A DNA stretch of 23,206 bases from Lachnoclostridium sp. UBA1308 (GTDB lineage Bacteria > Bacillota > Clostridia > Lachnospirales > Lachnospiraceae). A program made the position numbers and the translations under genes. The stretch lies in assembly GCA_002307215.1 (NCBI GenBank), contig DBTU01000013.1, forward strand, positions 67,908-91,113, written 5' to 3'. The number at the start of each line of letters is the position of its first letter. Position 1 is the first letter of the stretch. Below the pieces are notes generated by a model. That model saw only the letters and a list, made by a program, of their open reading frames with translations. It ran no database searches and was not told where the DNA came from. Below are positions 1 to 6,781 of this stretch, piece after piece.

Positions 1-1
1 A

Positions 2-883
2 GGTATTCCCAGTATAACTCCAGGTGCAGGTCCTGGAACAACTCCCGGTGCTCCGGGTGTCACCCCGGGCTCAGGTACCGGTACGACTCCTAATAGGCCC
101 GGATCCATAACAACTCCCCCGACCACCAGAACCGGCTCCGGCACAACAACACCCTCCGGAACAAGTCAAACAATACCGGGATCTACTAGCGGCACACCTG
201 GCTCAGCTCCCGGAACTACTAGTCAGGAGATTATACAACAGGACACATCTCAAGGAATGGGAAACATGAATTTCAACACCCCCTATTACATGTATCCAAG
301 TATGCCGAATATGACACCAGGTATGCAACTGGGTATACCGAATATGATGCCAGGTATGCAACCGGGTATAACTCAACCGATAGGTTATCCTTTTTATCCA
401 ACTACGCCAGGTGGGTCATCTGATATGCCTTATATGAATACTCCTGAATATCAGGGGTCTCCCGGGATGTATCTCCCGCCTCAAAATCCGTACGGAGCAC
501 CCATGGGAGTACCTCTCTACCCACTCTATGGTTATGATAATAGTACGGATTTGGATAAGGATGCAGAATATATGAAGTATCTTTATCCGCATTCTGCAAG
601 ATTAATTCAAAGGGAAATTGACAACGAATGTGACCAGATGGAATACGACGGAAGTGTAATGTTTGATGAATATCCTGATAAGGTGTATCTAGAAAGAATT
701 GTAGATCGTATCTATGAAAAGGTAAAAGATGTTGATGAAGAACCTCAGGTTGAAACCCAAAGCCTATATTTCTATCCTACAGATCGACGCAGCAACCATC
801 TAAATGACCTCATTACAATACTGTTTCTAAACGAAATGTTCAATCGGAGAAGACGCTACCGTGGAAGAAGGCGCTGGTTCTGA
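2..883 (+). CDS. Gly/Pro/Thr-rich coat-like protein, 5'-truncated by the window edge
   Basis: The frame is open from base 2 without a start codon, so the gene begins left of the window; 293 residues are visible. Residues 1-85 are a Gly/Pro/Thr/Ser low-complexity tract (TPG, PGTT, SGTT units). From about residue 101 come two near-repeats, MPNMTPGMQLGI and MPNMMPGMQPGI, then a Tyr/Pro-rich stretch. The last ~110 residues differ: a charged, ordered-looking segment with YPHSARLIQREIDNE and MEYDGSVMFDEYPDK, ending in a very basic tail (RRRRYRGRRRWF). No signal peptide or membrane segment is visible. Composition resembles spore coat or exosporium proteins, which is inference; I do not recognise a named family. 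An internal ATG at 266 has AAGGA nine bases upstream and could give a shorter product, but the biased, stop-free 255 bases before it argue for a longer gene. A strong terminator follows. Confidence 0.7.
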   Translation, partial: GIPSITPGAGPGTTPGAPGVTPGSGTGTTPNRPGSITTPPTTRTGSGTTTPSGTSQTIPGSTSGTPGSAPGTTSQEIIQQDTSQGMGNMNFNTPYYMYPSMPNMTPGMQLGIPNMMPGMQPGITQPIGYPFYPTTPGGSSDMPYMNTPEYQGSPGMYLPPQNPYGAPMGVPLYPLYGYDNSTDLDKDAEYMKYLYPHSARLIQREIDNECDQMEYDGSVMFDEYPDKVYLERIVDRIYEKVKDVDEEPQVETQSLYFYPTDRRSNHLNDLITILFLNEMFNRRRRYRGRRRWF

Positions 884-892
884 TTATATATT

Positions 893-927
893 ATGGGCTG
901 CAGCAAAATAAGCTGCAGCCCATTTAT
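893..927. terminator. Bidirectional intrinsic terminator between convergent genes
   Basis: A perfect 12-bp stem (893-904 with 912-923, ATGGGCTGCAGC and its complement) closes a 7-base AAAATAA loop, with T-rich sequence after it on the + strand. It sits between the stop codons of two convergent genes (883 and 934) and can serve both. Confidence 0.85.
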
Positions 928-933
928 AAGTTA

Positions 934-1746
934 CTACCAATTCTCATCAAGCACCGGTGTGGCCAGTGTTATCGTCGTTTTATTCGTTAGTTCATTGTAG
1001 GTAATTGCAATTTGAATGTTAATCTTGTTTCCCACTGATGTTACATATTCATTCAACATGCCGGTATATGCATACACTGTATAAAGGTCTCCTTCATCAT
1101 ACTCAACTGCAATTTTACCCTGCAAGTCACTTACCAGCATTGCTGCTATTTCCTTCTTTTGCGTTGTGGACAGATCCCCGTCCTTGCTACCCTCGTATTT
1201 TAATGTGATCTGTTTATTCGTAACTCCAAGATCATCAATTTCCTTTTCCAGTTTCTTCTTAAATTGATCAATACTGCTTATTCCATCAAAGACTGTGAGT
1301 CTTACTATAATATAGTGCTTTGTCTGAATACCCTCGTCTGCTTTTTGTTCCATACTTACGACCTTAATTTCCGTCGTAGCTTTTCTCGCCTGCTTATAAT
1401 AATAGTATTCACTGCGGGTGTCCTCCTGAATAAACCTTATGTCACTGTCGATCGTTAATCCAATCGAATCTGCCAGCTTATTGATAAGCTCTTTCTTCGT
1501 GGCTTCATTCAAATATCCCGTCTTATATTCAGCAGCCAGTTCCAGACTACTCTGCATCTTATCCGTATCAGATTTTACAAAGGCCTCTGTTATCCTGATC
1601 TCCTGCCGAAACGTGTTATTTATAACAACCTGTGCGGCAACTGCTACCCATAATATGACTGCAATATACAATGTAATCCTTGTGCGTTTCATTGAAAATA
1701 TGTCTTTTAGCTTATCCATTGTTTTGTTCCATGAATTATCTTTCAT
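934..1746 (-). CDS. YwmB-family (TATA-box-binding-like) membrane-anchored protein
   Basis: A 270-residue protein with a short basic cytoplasmic N-terminus, one membrane segment at about residues 23-42 (ITLYIAVILWVAVAAQVVIN) and a soluble extracytoplasmic remainder of mixed alpha/beta composition. The two similar halves and the N-terminal anchor fit the YwmB family, whose members are secreted or anchored, have a fold resembling TATA-box-binding protein, and have no well-established function; in Bacillus ywmB lies near cell-wall and sporulation genes. The frame extends upstream to a TTG at 1755, but that codon abuts GGAGG, whereas the ATG at 1746 lies nine bases after it, so 1746 was chosen. 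It is a single-gene unit facing the coat-like gene. Family assignment is from overall pattern rather than a diagnostic motif. Confidence 0.6.
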   Translation of the reverse strand: MKDNSWNKTMDKLKDIFSMKRTRITLYIAVILWVAVAAQVVINNTFRQEIRITEAFVKSDTDKMQSSLELAAEYKTGYLNEATKKELINKLADSIGLTIDSDIRFIQEDTRSEYYYYKQARKATTEIKVVSMEQKADEGIQTKHYIIVRLTVFDGISSIDQFKKKLEKEIDDLGVTNKQITLKYEGSKDGDLSTTQKKEIAAMLVSDLQGKIAVEYDEGDLYTVYAYTGMLNEYVTSVGNKINIQIAITYNELTNKTTITLATPVLDENW

Positions 1747-1892
1747 CAAATTCAACCTCCGTCATGTGGTCGTCTACGAATCCACCTGATAGTTTTCCCT
1801 GATTACGAAAGCATATTCAACTTGTAGCTAATAATTGGCCAAAAATTTCTAAAAAAGTTGATTCCTCCCTACTATACCATCCTAGAATTTCA

Positions 1893-1901
1893 TGCTATAA
1901 T
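1893..1901 (+). promoter_or_regulatory. Extended -10 promoter candidate for the DUF402 gene
   Basis: TGCTATAAT forms an extended -10 element (TATAAT at 1896-1901), but no good -35 box lies 16-18 bases upstream. It would give a leader of about 135 bases that includes the palindromic element at 1948-2014. The same ATGCTATAATGAG string forms the -10 region of the GH18 gene on the other strand near 8528. Confidence 0.35.
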
Positions 1902-1947
1902 GAGTTAATTACCATTTACCCATACGCCTATACCTGCCCTTAAAATT

Positions 1948-2014
1948 AGTTTGGGCCGAGGATTACGCAGACACAAACTTCTAAGTGCGAATTATACTTT
2001 TCAATAATTCACAC
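1948..2014. repeat. Palindromic element, diverged relative of the 8655-8728 repeat
   Basis: Two hairpin-like parts stand in tandem. AGTTTG and CAAACT pair across 20 bases (about 1948-1979), and 1985-2014 reads GTGCGAATTAT, a short loop, then ATAATTCACAC. The second hairpin matches 8701-8728 except for two inserted bases and about two substitutions, and the spacing from an upstream ATTAG to the hairpin is similar in both copies (about 35 and 38 bases). It lies just before the ribosome binding site of the DUF402 gene. Confidence 0.55.
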
Positions 2015-2041
2015 CACCTTCCCTCGAATAAGGAGAATTTC

Positions 2042-2542
2042 ATGAATATACCCCAATTGTATCGGAGACGATTTATCCCGAATGAATTGATACATCTAAA
2101 GGATGATATTGTCCTGGTAATGGAACAGGACTTAATTATTACAAAATGGGTTACGCTTCATCCGCGTAAAGATATTTACCGGGGTATTTCTGCCTATTAT
2201 CTGGATAAAGGCTTTAAGATAAGTAAGATTTATGATAAAGATAACAAGATCGTTTACTGGTATTGTGATATCATACAACTGGGAAAAAGTTCAGAAAACA
2301 ATACCGTCATCATAGAAGACCTGTTAATTGATGTCATTCTGTATGAAGACGGTACCATGAATATTGTGGATTTGGATGAATTATGTGATGCCCTGGATCA
2401 GAAGGTGATTACTCAGTCCGAGGCAACTCATGCTCTACGTACATTAGACCATTTACTTAAAATTATTTACGAAGGACAATTTGATTTATTTAAAGTAGCT
2501 ATAAACGTTGCAGAAGGATTCAATCCTCTTCCAGCATATTAA
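2042..2542 (+). CDS. DUF402 domain protein
   Basis: A 166-residue soluble protein matching the DUF402 pattern: N-terminal YRRRFIPNELIHLKDD, a core with ITKWVTLHPRKD and GISAYYLDKGFKISKIYD, then VYWYCDII, EDLLIDVILYEDG and DLDEL. DUF402 proteins include nucleoside di/triphosphatases and nucleic-acid-associated proteins; the conserved Tyr, Trp and acidic residues of the core are present, but substrate cannot be read from sequence. The frame extends upstream to a GTG at 1985, but AAGGAGA lies just before the ATG at 2042, and the extra residues would come from the palindromic element, so 2042 is the start. The 3' end overlaps the end of convergent rpiB by 23 bases. Confidence 0.8.
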   Translation: MNIPQLYRRRFIPNELIHLKDDIVLVMEQDLIITKWVTLHPRKDIYRGISAYYLDKGFKISKIYDKDNKIVYWYCDIIQLGKSSENNTVIIEDLLIDVILYEDGTMNIVDLDELCDALDQKVITQSEATHALRTLDHLLKIIYEGQFDLFKVAINVAEGFNPLPAY

Positions 2543-2951
2543 TTCTATTAATATGTCTCTCATCTCCCGAGAACTTTGTATTTAAAAAGGTTTCAACGAT
2601 TTTTACGGCATGTCCTACTCCAATAACTCTTGCACCCATTGCCAGTATATTAGCATCATTATGAAGCCTTGTCGCCTCGGCACTGAAGCAGTCATGACAT
2701 AATGCAGCACGAATTCCTCTCATCTTGTTCGCTGCAATTGATATACCAATTCCGGTTCCACATACTAATATCCCTTTCTCGCATTCCTTTCTTTGAATCG
2801 CCCTGCCTACCGCTTTAGCATAGTCTGGGTAATTACTCGTTGTTACGTCTCCACAACCGAAATCCTTATACTCAATCCCCTTGGAATCCAAATAATTCAT
2901 GATTTCTTTCTTAAGTTCATAGCCGGTATGGTCATTGCCTAATGCTATCAT
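2520..2951 (-). CDS. rpiB: Ribose-5-phosphate isomerase B
   Basis: A 143-residue RpiB/LacA-family protein that interconverts ribose 5-phosphate and ribulose 5-phosphate in the non-oxidative pentose phosphate pathway. Visible motifs are the N-terminal IALGNDHTGYELK (Asp7, His8), the active-site loop ILVCGTGIGISIAANK with catalytic Cys64, and RAALCHDCFSAEATRLHNDAN for phosphate binding. Length is normal for the family (about 145-150). GGAGG lies about seven bases before the ATG. It follows the ywlE-type phosphatase by 13 bases and is the last gene of the tsaC-ywlE-rpiB operon, the order seen as ywlC-ywlE-ywlF in Bacillus. Some RpiB relatives act on allose 6-phosphate; the operon context favours the ribose enzyme. 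Confidence 0.93.
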   Translation of the reverse strand: MIALGNDHTGYELKKEIMNYLDSKGIEYKDFGCGDVTTSNYPDYAKAVGRAIQRKECEKGILVCGTGIGISIAANKMRGIRAALCHDCFSAEATRLHNDANILAMGARVIGVGHAVKIVETFLNTKFSGDERHINRINMLEED

Positions 2952-2964
2952 TTTTGTACCTCCA

Positions 2965-3414
2965 TTATTCGTCGTTTAATTTATATAATGTTTTTTTTAC
3001 GAGTCGTCCCAGCTCTATGTAGCATTCCTCATAGTCCATCAGTGTTCCCCCATAAGGGTCCACTACATCTCCGATTTCGCCCGCATATTCCTTAATGGTA
3101 TAAACATCCTCTGCTTCGGGAAATAATTCTGTTATTTTCTTCTTTTGATTTGCTGTCATGGTAAGAATTATCGTATTTTTATCCAAATCCGAAGCCTTCA
3201 GTCCCTTGGAGACATGATTAATCAATTCCAGATCATTCTTTTTCAGGACTATTTCTGCCTTCGGGTTAATCGGCTCTGAGAATAACACAACAAGCCCTCT
3301 TGACATAACCTTCATATCACTTACCTTTTCAAGGTTTTTATAAATTGCTTCTGCCATTGGGCTCCTACAGGTATTTCCGGTACATACAAATATAAGTTTT
3401 TGATATTTTCCCAT
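2965..3414 (-). CDS. ywlE: Low-molecular-weight phosphatase, YwlE-type protein-arginine phosphatase
   Basis: A 149-residue member of the LMW protein-tyrosine phosphatase fold. The P-loop is VCTGNTCRSPMAEA, with nucleophile Cys11 and Arg17 (CX5R), and the general acid Asp119 lies in VVDPYGG. The threonine inside the loop (Thr15, CTGNT) is the residue that distinguishes Bacillus YwlE, a protein-arginine phosphatase, from tyrosine-specific members that usually carry Ile or Leu there; the arginine specificity is therefore supported but inferred. The frame extends upstream to 3480, but the family N-terminus and a GGAGG four bases before the ATG at 3414 fix the start. It lies 77 bases after tsaC and 13 before rpiB. 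Confidence 0.85.
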   Translation of the reverse strand: MGKYQKLIFVCTGNTCRSPMAEAIYKNLEKVSDMKVMSRGLVVLFSEPINPKAEIVLKKNDLELINHVSKGLKASDLDKNTIILTMTANQKKKITELFPEAEDVYTIKEYAGEIGDVVDPYGGTLMDYEECYIELGRLVKKTLYKLNDE

Positions 3415-3491
3415 ACAACCTCCATCTACATTACGAGTACTCTCCCCATAAATATACGCTGGCTCACATGATTCCAGCAAAAACCATGCCC

Positions 3492-4550
3492 CTAGAAAAT
3501 TGTAACCATCTGATATCCTGCGGCCTTTAACAACCGATTCATAATTGCTTGTCCCAAACTGTTATCCCCAAAGCTTTCACTATAAATATACTGCATATGC
3601 AGTTCATCAAATTCACGCAGGATGCCATACAAACCGGCAGCGATGGAAGCATCATCTTTCCTTGAACCGATCGACTTCACAGTTCCATATCCGTATAAGG
3701 CTTTGGTTTCCTCTGTAGCAATAACTCCCACTTTGTTACCGCGTTCGAAGTGATCCTTTGCCTTAAGGTTTATCTCATTCACTACCTTACGAATGTCTCC
3801 CTCATAAATTGTGAGGTTTCCTTCCGGTGCATAATGACGGTACTTCATGCCCGGCGCTCTCGGAATTAGATTCTTATCCGGTTCTTTTATAAGTATTGCC
3901 GGATCATATTCTATCGTGCCAATGACACTCTCAAGCATTGATTTTATAATACATCCCGGTCTTAATATCATCGGTTTTTCACCGGATAGATCAACAATCG
4001 TTGATTCAAGTCCAAGTATCGCCTGTCCTCCATCGATTATCATATCAATCGATCCGCTTAAATCCTTTATGACATGCTCAGCAGAGGTCGGACTTGGTTT
4101 CCCGGACAGATTGGCACTTGGAGCTGCTATATAAATACCTGATTCTGTAATTAGTTTTCTAGCAATCCTATTTGCCGGAAGGCGGATTGCTACTGTATTA
4201 AGTCCCCCGGTAGTCTGGTATGGAACACAGTCCTTTTTCTGAAAGATCATAGTAAGCGGACCGGGCCAAAATACCTCGGCCAGTTGATACGCCTTCTCCG
4301 GTATATTCCTTGCCAGAGCTTCCATATCCTTCGTTTTTGCTATATGGACAATTAGTGGATTATCAGATGGTCTACCTTTTGCCTCATATATCTTTCTGGC
4401 TGCATCTTCCTTCAGCGCATCGCCCCCAAGGCCGTATACTGTCTCCGTTGGAAATGCCACAAGTCCTCCGGCTCGAAGTATCTCAGACGCTTCCTTAAGA
4501 CAATCTTCCTGCATATCGTCCGTGTCTATAATGATTACCTTTGTGTCCAT
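3492..4550 (-). CDS. tsaC: L-threonylcarbamoyladenylate synthase (Sua5/YwlC type)
   Basis: A 352-residue protein that makes threonylcarbamoyl-AMP from threonine, bicarbonate and ATP, the first step of the t6A37 tRNA modification. The N-terminal YrdC domain (about residues 15-210) shows GGLVAFPTETVYGLG, KGRPSDNPLIVHI and IAAPSANLSGKPSPT, the KxR...SxN signature. After a linker containing RAPGMKYRHYAP comes the C-terminal Sua5 domain (about 230-352), so it is the long Sua5 form rather than the short TsaC form. Length matches Bacillus YwlC. AAGGAG lies nine bases before the ATG. It is the first gene of the operon with the phosphatase and rpiB and has a strong promoter. Confidence 0.94.
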   Translation of the reverse strand: MDTKVIIIDTDDMQEDCLKEASEILRAGGLVAFPTETVYGLGGDALKEDAARKIYEAKGRPSDNPLIVHIAKTKDMEALARNIPEKAYQLAEVFWPGPLTMIFQKKDCVPYQTTGGLNTVAIRLPANRIARKLITESGIYIAAPSANLSGKPSPTSAEHVIKDLSGSIDMIIDGGQAILGLESTIVDLSGEKPMILRPGCIIKSMLESVIGTIEYDPAILIKEPDKNLIPRAPGMKYRHYAPEGNLTIYEGDIRKVVNEINLKAKDHFERGNKVGVIATEETKALYGYGTVKSIGSRKDDASIAAGLYGILREFDELHMQYIYSESFGDNSLGQAIMNRLLKAAGYQMVTIF

Positions 4551-4592
4551 TCTTTCATACTCCTTACGGCTGTTTCTTTAGCCATAGCTTTC

Positions 4593-4621
4593 ATTATATC
4601 ACTATGTATTTATAAAATCAA
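4593..4621 (-). promoter_or_regulatory. Sigma-A promoter of the tsaC-ywlE-rpiB operon
   Basis: On the minus strand TTGATT (4616-4621) and TATAAT (4593-4598) are separated by exactly 17 bases. The predicted transcript starts near 4586, about 35 bases before the tsaC start codon. Confidence 0.8.
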
Positions 4622-4674
4622 TTTTTGACATAGACAAATGAATAATTATCTGTGATTCTTCTGTGATTTGTTTA

Positions 4675-5400
4675 CTACTTTGTATCTTCAAGACCGCCCT
4701 TATTAATAAATTGCATAATTGCTAGATGAATAGCCCATGCCATATTTTCTTGATAATCATCCTGCAGTAAAAGCTTTGACTCATTTGAATTAGACAAATA
4801 TCCACACTCCACGATAACCAGCGGACACTGCGTCTTCTTCAGCATATAATACGATACATTTGATTTTGCCTTACGGTGATTATCATCACCAATCGTCTTG
4901 ACTATCTGAGTCTGAATGGTTTCCGCGAGCTGTTTTCCCTGATTAGACCCTGAATAATAAAATACCTGCGCTCCTTTGACATATTCCTCAGTAAAACTGT
5001 TTTGGTGAATACTGACGGCAAGGTCTGCATGACTGGAATGTATCAGATCAACTCTACTATCCAAATCTGCTCTTTTCTTATTAGAATCACTCTGTGAATA
5101 CAGCCCATTATCATCCTCCCGCGTCATGATGACCTTAACGTCATTTAACTCAAGAAGTGTCTTTAGCTTTAAGGAAACCCTCAGATTAATGTCCTTTTCC
5201 AGTGCATTATTAACTCCTACTTTCCCTGGATCTCGACCACCATGACCTGGGTCAATCACAATGACAATCTGCTTTGTATTCTTATCTGTCATGGTAGTGG
5301 CGAAAATCCGTTTCATTACTTTAATCGACTGATTAGAGGAAAAAACCACGGCCAATAGTATCAGTACCAGAAAAACCACTGCAAAATATTTCTTCTTCAT
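4675..5400 (-). CDS. cwlD: Germination-specific N-acetylmuramoyl-L-alanine amidase (CwlD-like)
   Basis: A 241-residue Amidase_3 zinc hydrolase with an N-terminal membrane or signal segment (residues 5-21, FAVVFLVLILLAVVFSS). Zinc ligands are visible as His53 (IDPGHGG), Glu68 (EKDINL) and His132 (SIHQNS), with catalytic Glu198 in VECGYLSN. Length and architecture match Bacillus CwlD (237 residues), which removes the peptide from muramic acid during spore cortex synthesis so that muramic-delta-lactam can form, the mark recognised by germination enzymes. There is no extra binding domain, unlike vegetative autolysins. The Shine-Dalgarno sequence is weak (GGGAAG, about 10 bases upstream). A sigma-E-like promoter precedes it, which supports a sporulation role. 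Confidence 0.85.
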   Translation of the reverse strand: MKKKYFAVVFLVLILLAVVFSSNQSIKVMKRIFATTMTDKNTKQIVIVIDPGHGGRDPGKVGVNNALEKDINLRVSLKLKTLLELNDVKVIMTREDDNGLYSQSDSNKKRADLDSRVDLIHSSHADLAVSIHQNSFTEEYVKGAQVFYYSGSNQGKQLAETIQTQIVKTIGDDNHRKAKSNVSYYMLKKTQCPLVIVECGYLSNSNESKLLLQDDYQENMAWAIHLAIMQFINKGGLEDTK

Positions 5401-5430
5401 TCAATTACTTCCCATTTTCTATTCCATATA

Positions 5431-5459
5431 TATGTATGAAGTGGGTTTTGTTCCTATTC
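5431..5459 (-). promoter_or_regulatory. Sigma-E-like sporulation promoter for cwlD
   Basis: On the minus strand GAATAGG (5453-5459) and CATACATA (5431-5438) are separated by 14 bases. This resembles the mother-cell sigma-E consensus (KMATATW, 14 bases, CATACAMT): five of seven and six of eight positions agree. The predicted start is about 24 bases before the cwlD start codon. Bacillus cwlD is known to be transcribed from a sigma-E promoter. Confidence 0.5.
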
Positions 5460-5590
5460 TCTTCTATACTAAAAACATAGGCTTGTAAATTTTAATTACA
5501 TTTAATGGTAGCATTGCTTTACCATATATCGTATAATTTCTTTAGAAATCACGGTCAAAGCCATGCCCGTGGTAAGAAAAGGAGAACGTC

Positions 5591-6484
5591 ATGATAGAAG
5601 TGAATTTTTATGAGAATATTGATGACCATCTACTAAAGTTTGCTGTCATTATTTCCAAAAGTCAAGGGAAATGGGTCCTTTGTAAACATAAGAACAGATC
5701 TACTTTTGAATGCCCCGGCGGTCATAGAGAGGACAGAGAAGAGATTTTGATGGCTGCGATAAGAGAACTTTACGAAGAAACCGGAGCAGCCGACTATTCC
5801 ATTCAACAAATCTGTGTCTATTCTGTTACCGCAGAGGATGATACCGAAAACATAAGGGAAACTTTTGGAATGCTTTATTATGCGGATATCGCAAGGTTCG
5901 AGGCTCTTCCTGAGTCTGAAATAGAGGAAATAGTGCTGCTTGACAGCCTACCTGACAACTGGACATATCCAAAAATCCAGCCTAAGTTAATAGATAAAAT
6001 CACCTATGTATTAATGGCCGGGCTAACGCTGAGTTTGAAAATCATAAACACAGAAAGTAAAAATAATGATTTTATCAGTTTGACAGCACAATTAGATGAC
6101 GACCTCAATCAGCGTTATGGAAAGTTACAAACGCAATATAATAAGCATAATAATTTAGATTATATTAATGGCACGGTAATCATATATAAGAACGAAATCC
6201 CCGTTGCCTGTGGAGCATTCAAAGAACATGATGCAAAGTCTATAGAGCTAAAGCGTATTTTTGTAAAAAAGGAATATCGACGACAAGGACTATCTAAATT
6301 AATTGTTCACGAGCTAGAGATCATCGGTAAAGGCAAAGGATATACCTCTGCTTATCTGGAAACAGGAATTAATCAGCCGGAAGCAATTAATCTATATCGA
6401 AGTTCAGGGTATATCACAACCCCAAATTTCGAGCCGTATATCGGTAATAAGAACAGTATATGTATGAGAAAAGATTTCTATTAA
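5591..6484 (+). CDS. Nudix hydrolase-GNAT acetyltransferase fusion
   Basis: A 297-residue two-domain protein. Residues ~10-150 are a Nudix domain with an intact box GX5EX7REUXEEXGU: Gly44, Glu50, Arg58-Glu59, Glu62-Glu63, Gly65 (GHREDREEILMAAIREL, then YEETGA), so it should bind Mg2+ and cleave a nucleoside-diphosphate-linked substrate. Residues ~165-297 are a GNAT domain with the acetyl-CoA loop RIFVKKEYRRQGLSKLI and the late segment NLYRSSGYI. Neither substrate can be named. The start has AAAGGAG seven bases upstream. The frame ends inside a 24-base match to the left end of the repeat at 13841-13864, so the stop codon lies in repeat-like sequence. The decayed histidine-phosphatase gene follows after 55 bases, probably on the same transcript. 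Confidence 0.85.
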   Translation: MIEVNFYENIDDHLLKFAVIISKSQGKWVLCKHKNRSTFECPGGHREDREEILMAAIRELYEETGAADYSIQQICVYSVTAEDDTENIRETFGMLYYADIARFEALPESEIEEIVLLDSLPDNWTYPKIQPKLIDKITYVLMAGLTLSLKIINTESKNNDFISLTAQLDDDLNQRYGKLQTQYNKHNNLDYINGTVIIYKNEIPVACGAFKEHDAKSIELKRIFVKKEYRRQGLSKLIVHELEIIGKGKGYTSAYLETGINQPEAINLYRSSGYITTPNFEPYIGNKNSICMRKDFY

Positions 6485-6501
6485 GTACCCCGAGAAATCC
6501 A
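6478..6501. repeat. Left-end remnant of the 13840-13958 palindromic repeat
   Basis: Bases 6478-6501 match 13841-13864 at 23 of 24 positions; the shared core is AGTACCCCGAGAAATCCA. Only the left end is present; the following bases do not continue the match. It spans the last codons and stop of the Nudix-GNAT gene. Confidence 0.6.
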
Positions 6502-6539
6502 TTACAGACACCTATACCCGAGATGAAGGAGAATAACTC

Positions 6540-6746
6540 ATGACACATATTTACTTTGTACGGCATGCCGAGCCGGAGTTCGAATGGGCGGATTTTGATT
6601 TCCATGAAGAAGGTGGGGAATCTCTTAGTATGGTGCAGCAAAGAAATATAGAGGCCTTACTGGAGCTTATAAGTACATATAAGGGTAAGAACATTTTGCT
6701 GGGAACTCAGACTAGTGTGCTGTACACTACTCCTAATTGTCAGTGA
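6540..6746 (+). pseudogene. Histidine phosphatase (phosphoglycerate mutase family) with internal deletion
   Basis: A 68-residue remnant. The first ~15 residues, MTHIYFVRHAEPEFEW, are the normal start of a histidine phosphatase including the RHAEP catalytic motif. The frame then jumps directly to ADFDFHEEGGESLSMVQQRN and IEALLELISTYKGKNILLGT, which belong to the C-terminal half of such enzymes, so roughly 75 residues appear to be missing by an in-frame deletion. The second catalytic histidine normally found in GTHGTAL is replaced (GTQTSVL), and the frame stops soon after, before the usual C-terminal strand and helix. An intact AAGGAG ribosome binding site remains eight bases before the ATG. 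It is probably non-functional. Family full length is usually 170-220 residues; the estimate of the missing part rests on remembered family architecture. Confidence 0.75.
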
Positions 6747-6781
6747 TACAGCATACTATGGCCTGCCTCTATTTCATCTAA

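Noticed and set aside
2..256. Treating the bases before 257 as non-coding
   Set aside because: The same frame is open from base 2 with strong Gly/Pro/Thr bias, which fits a continuing coding region.
1439..1789. A 116-codon frame antisense to the YwmB-like gene
   Set aside because: It is a mirror of a convincing coding region with no ribosome binding site of its own.
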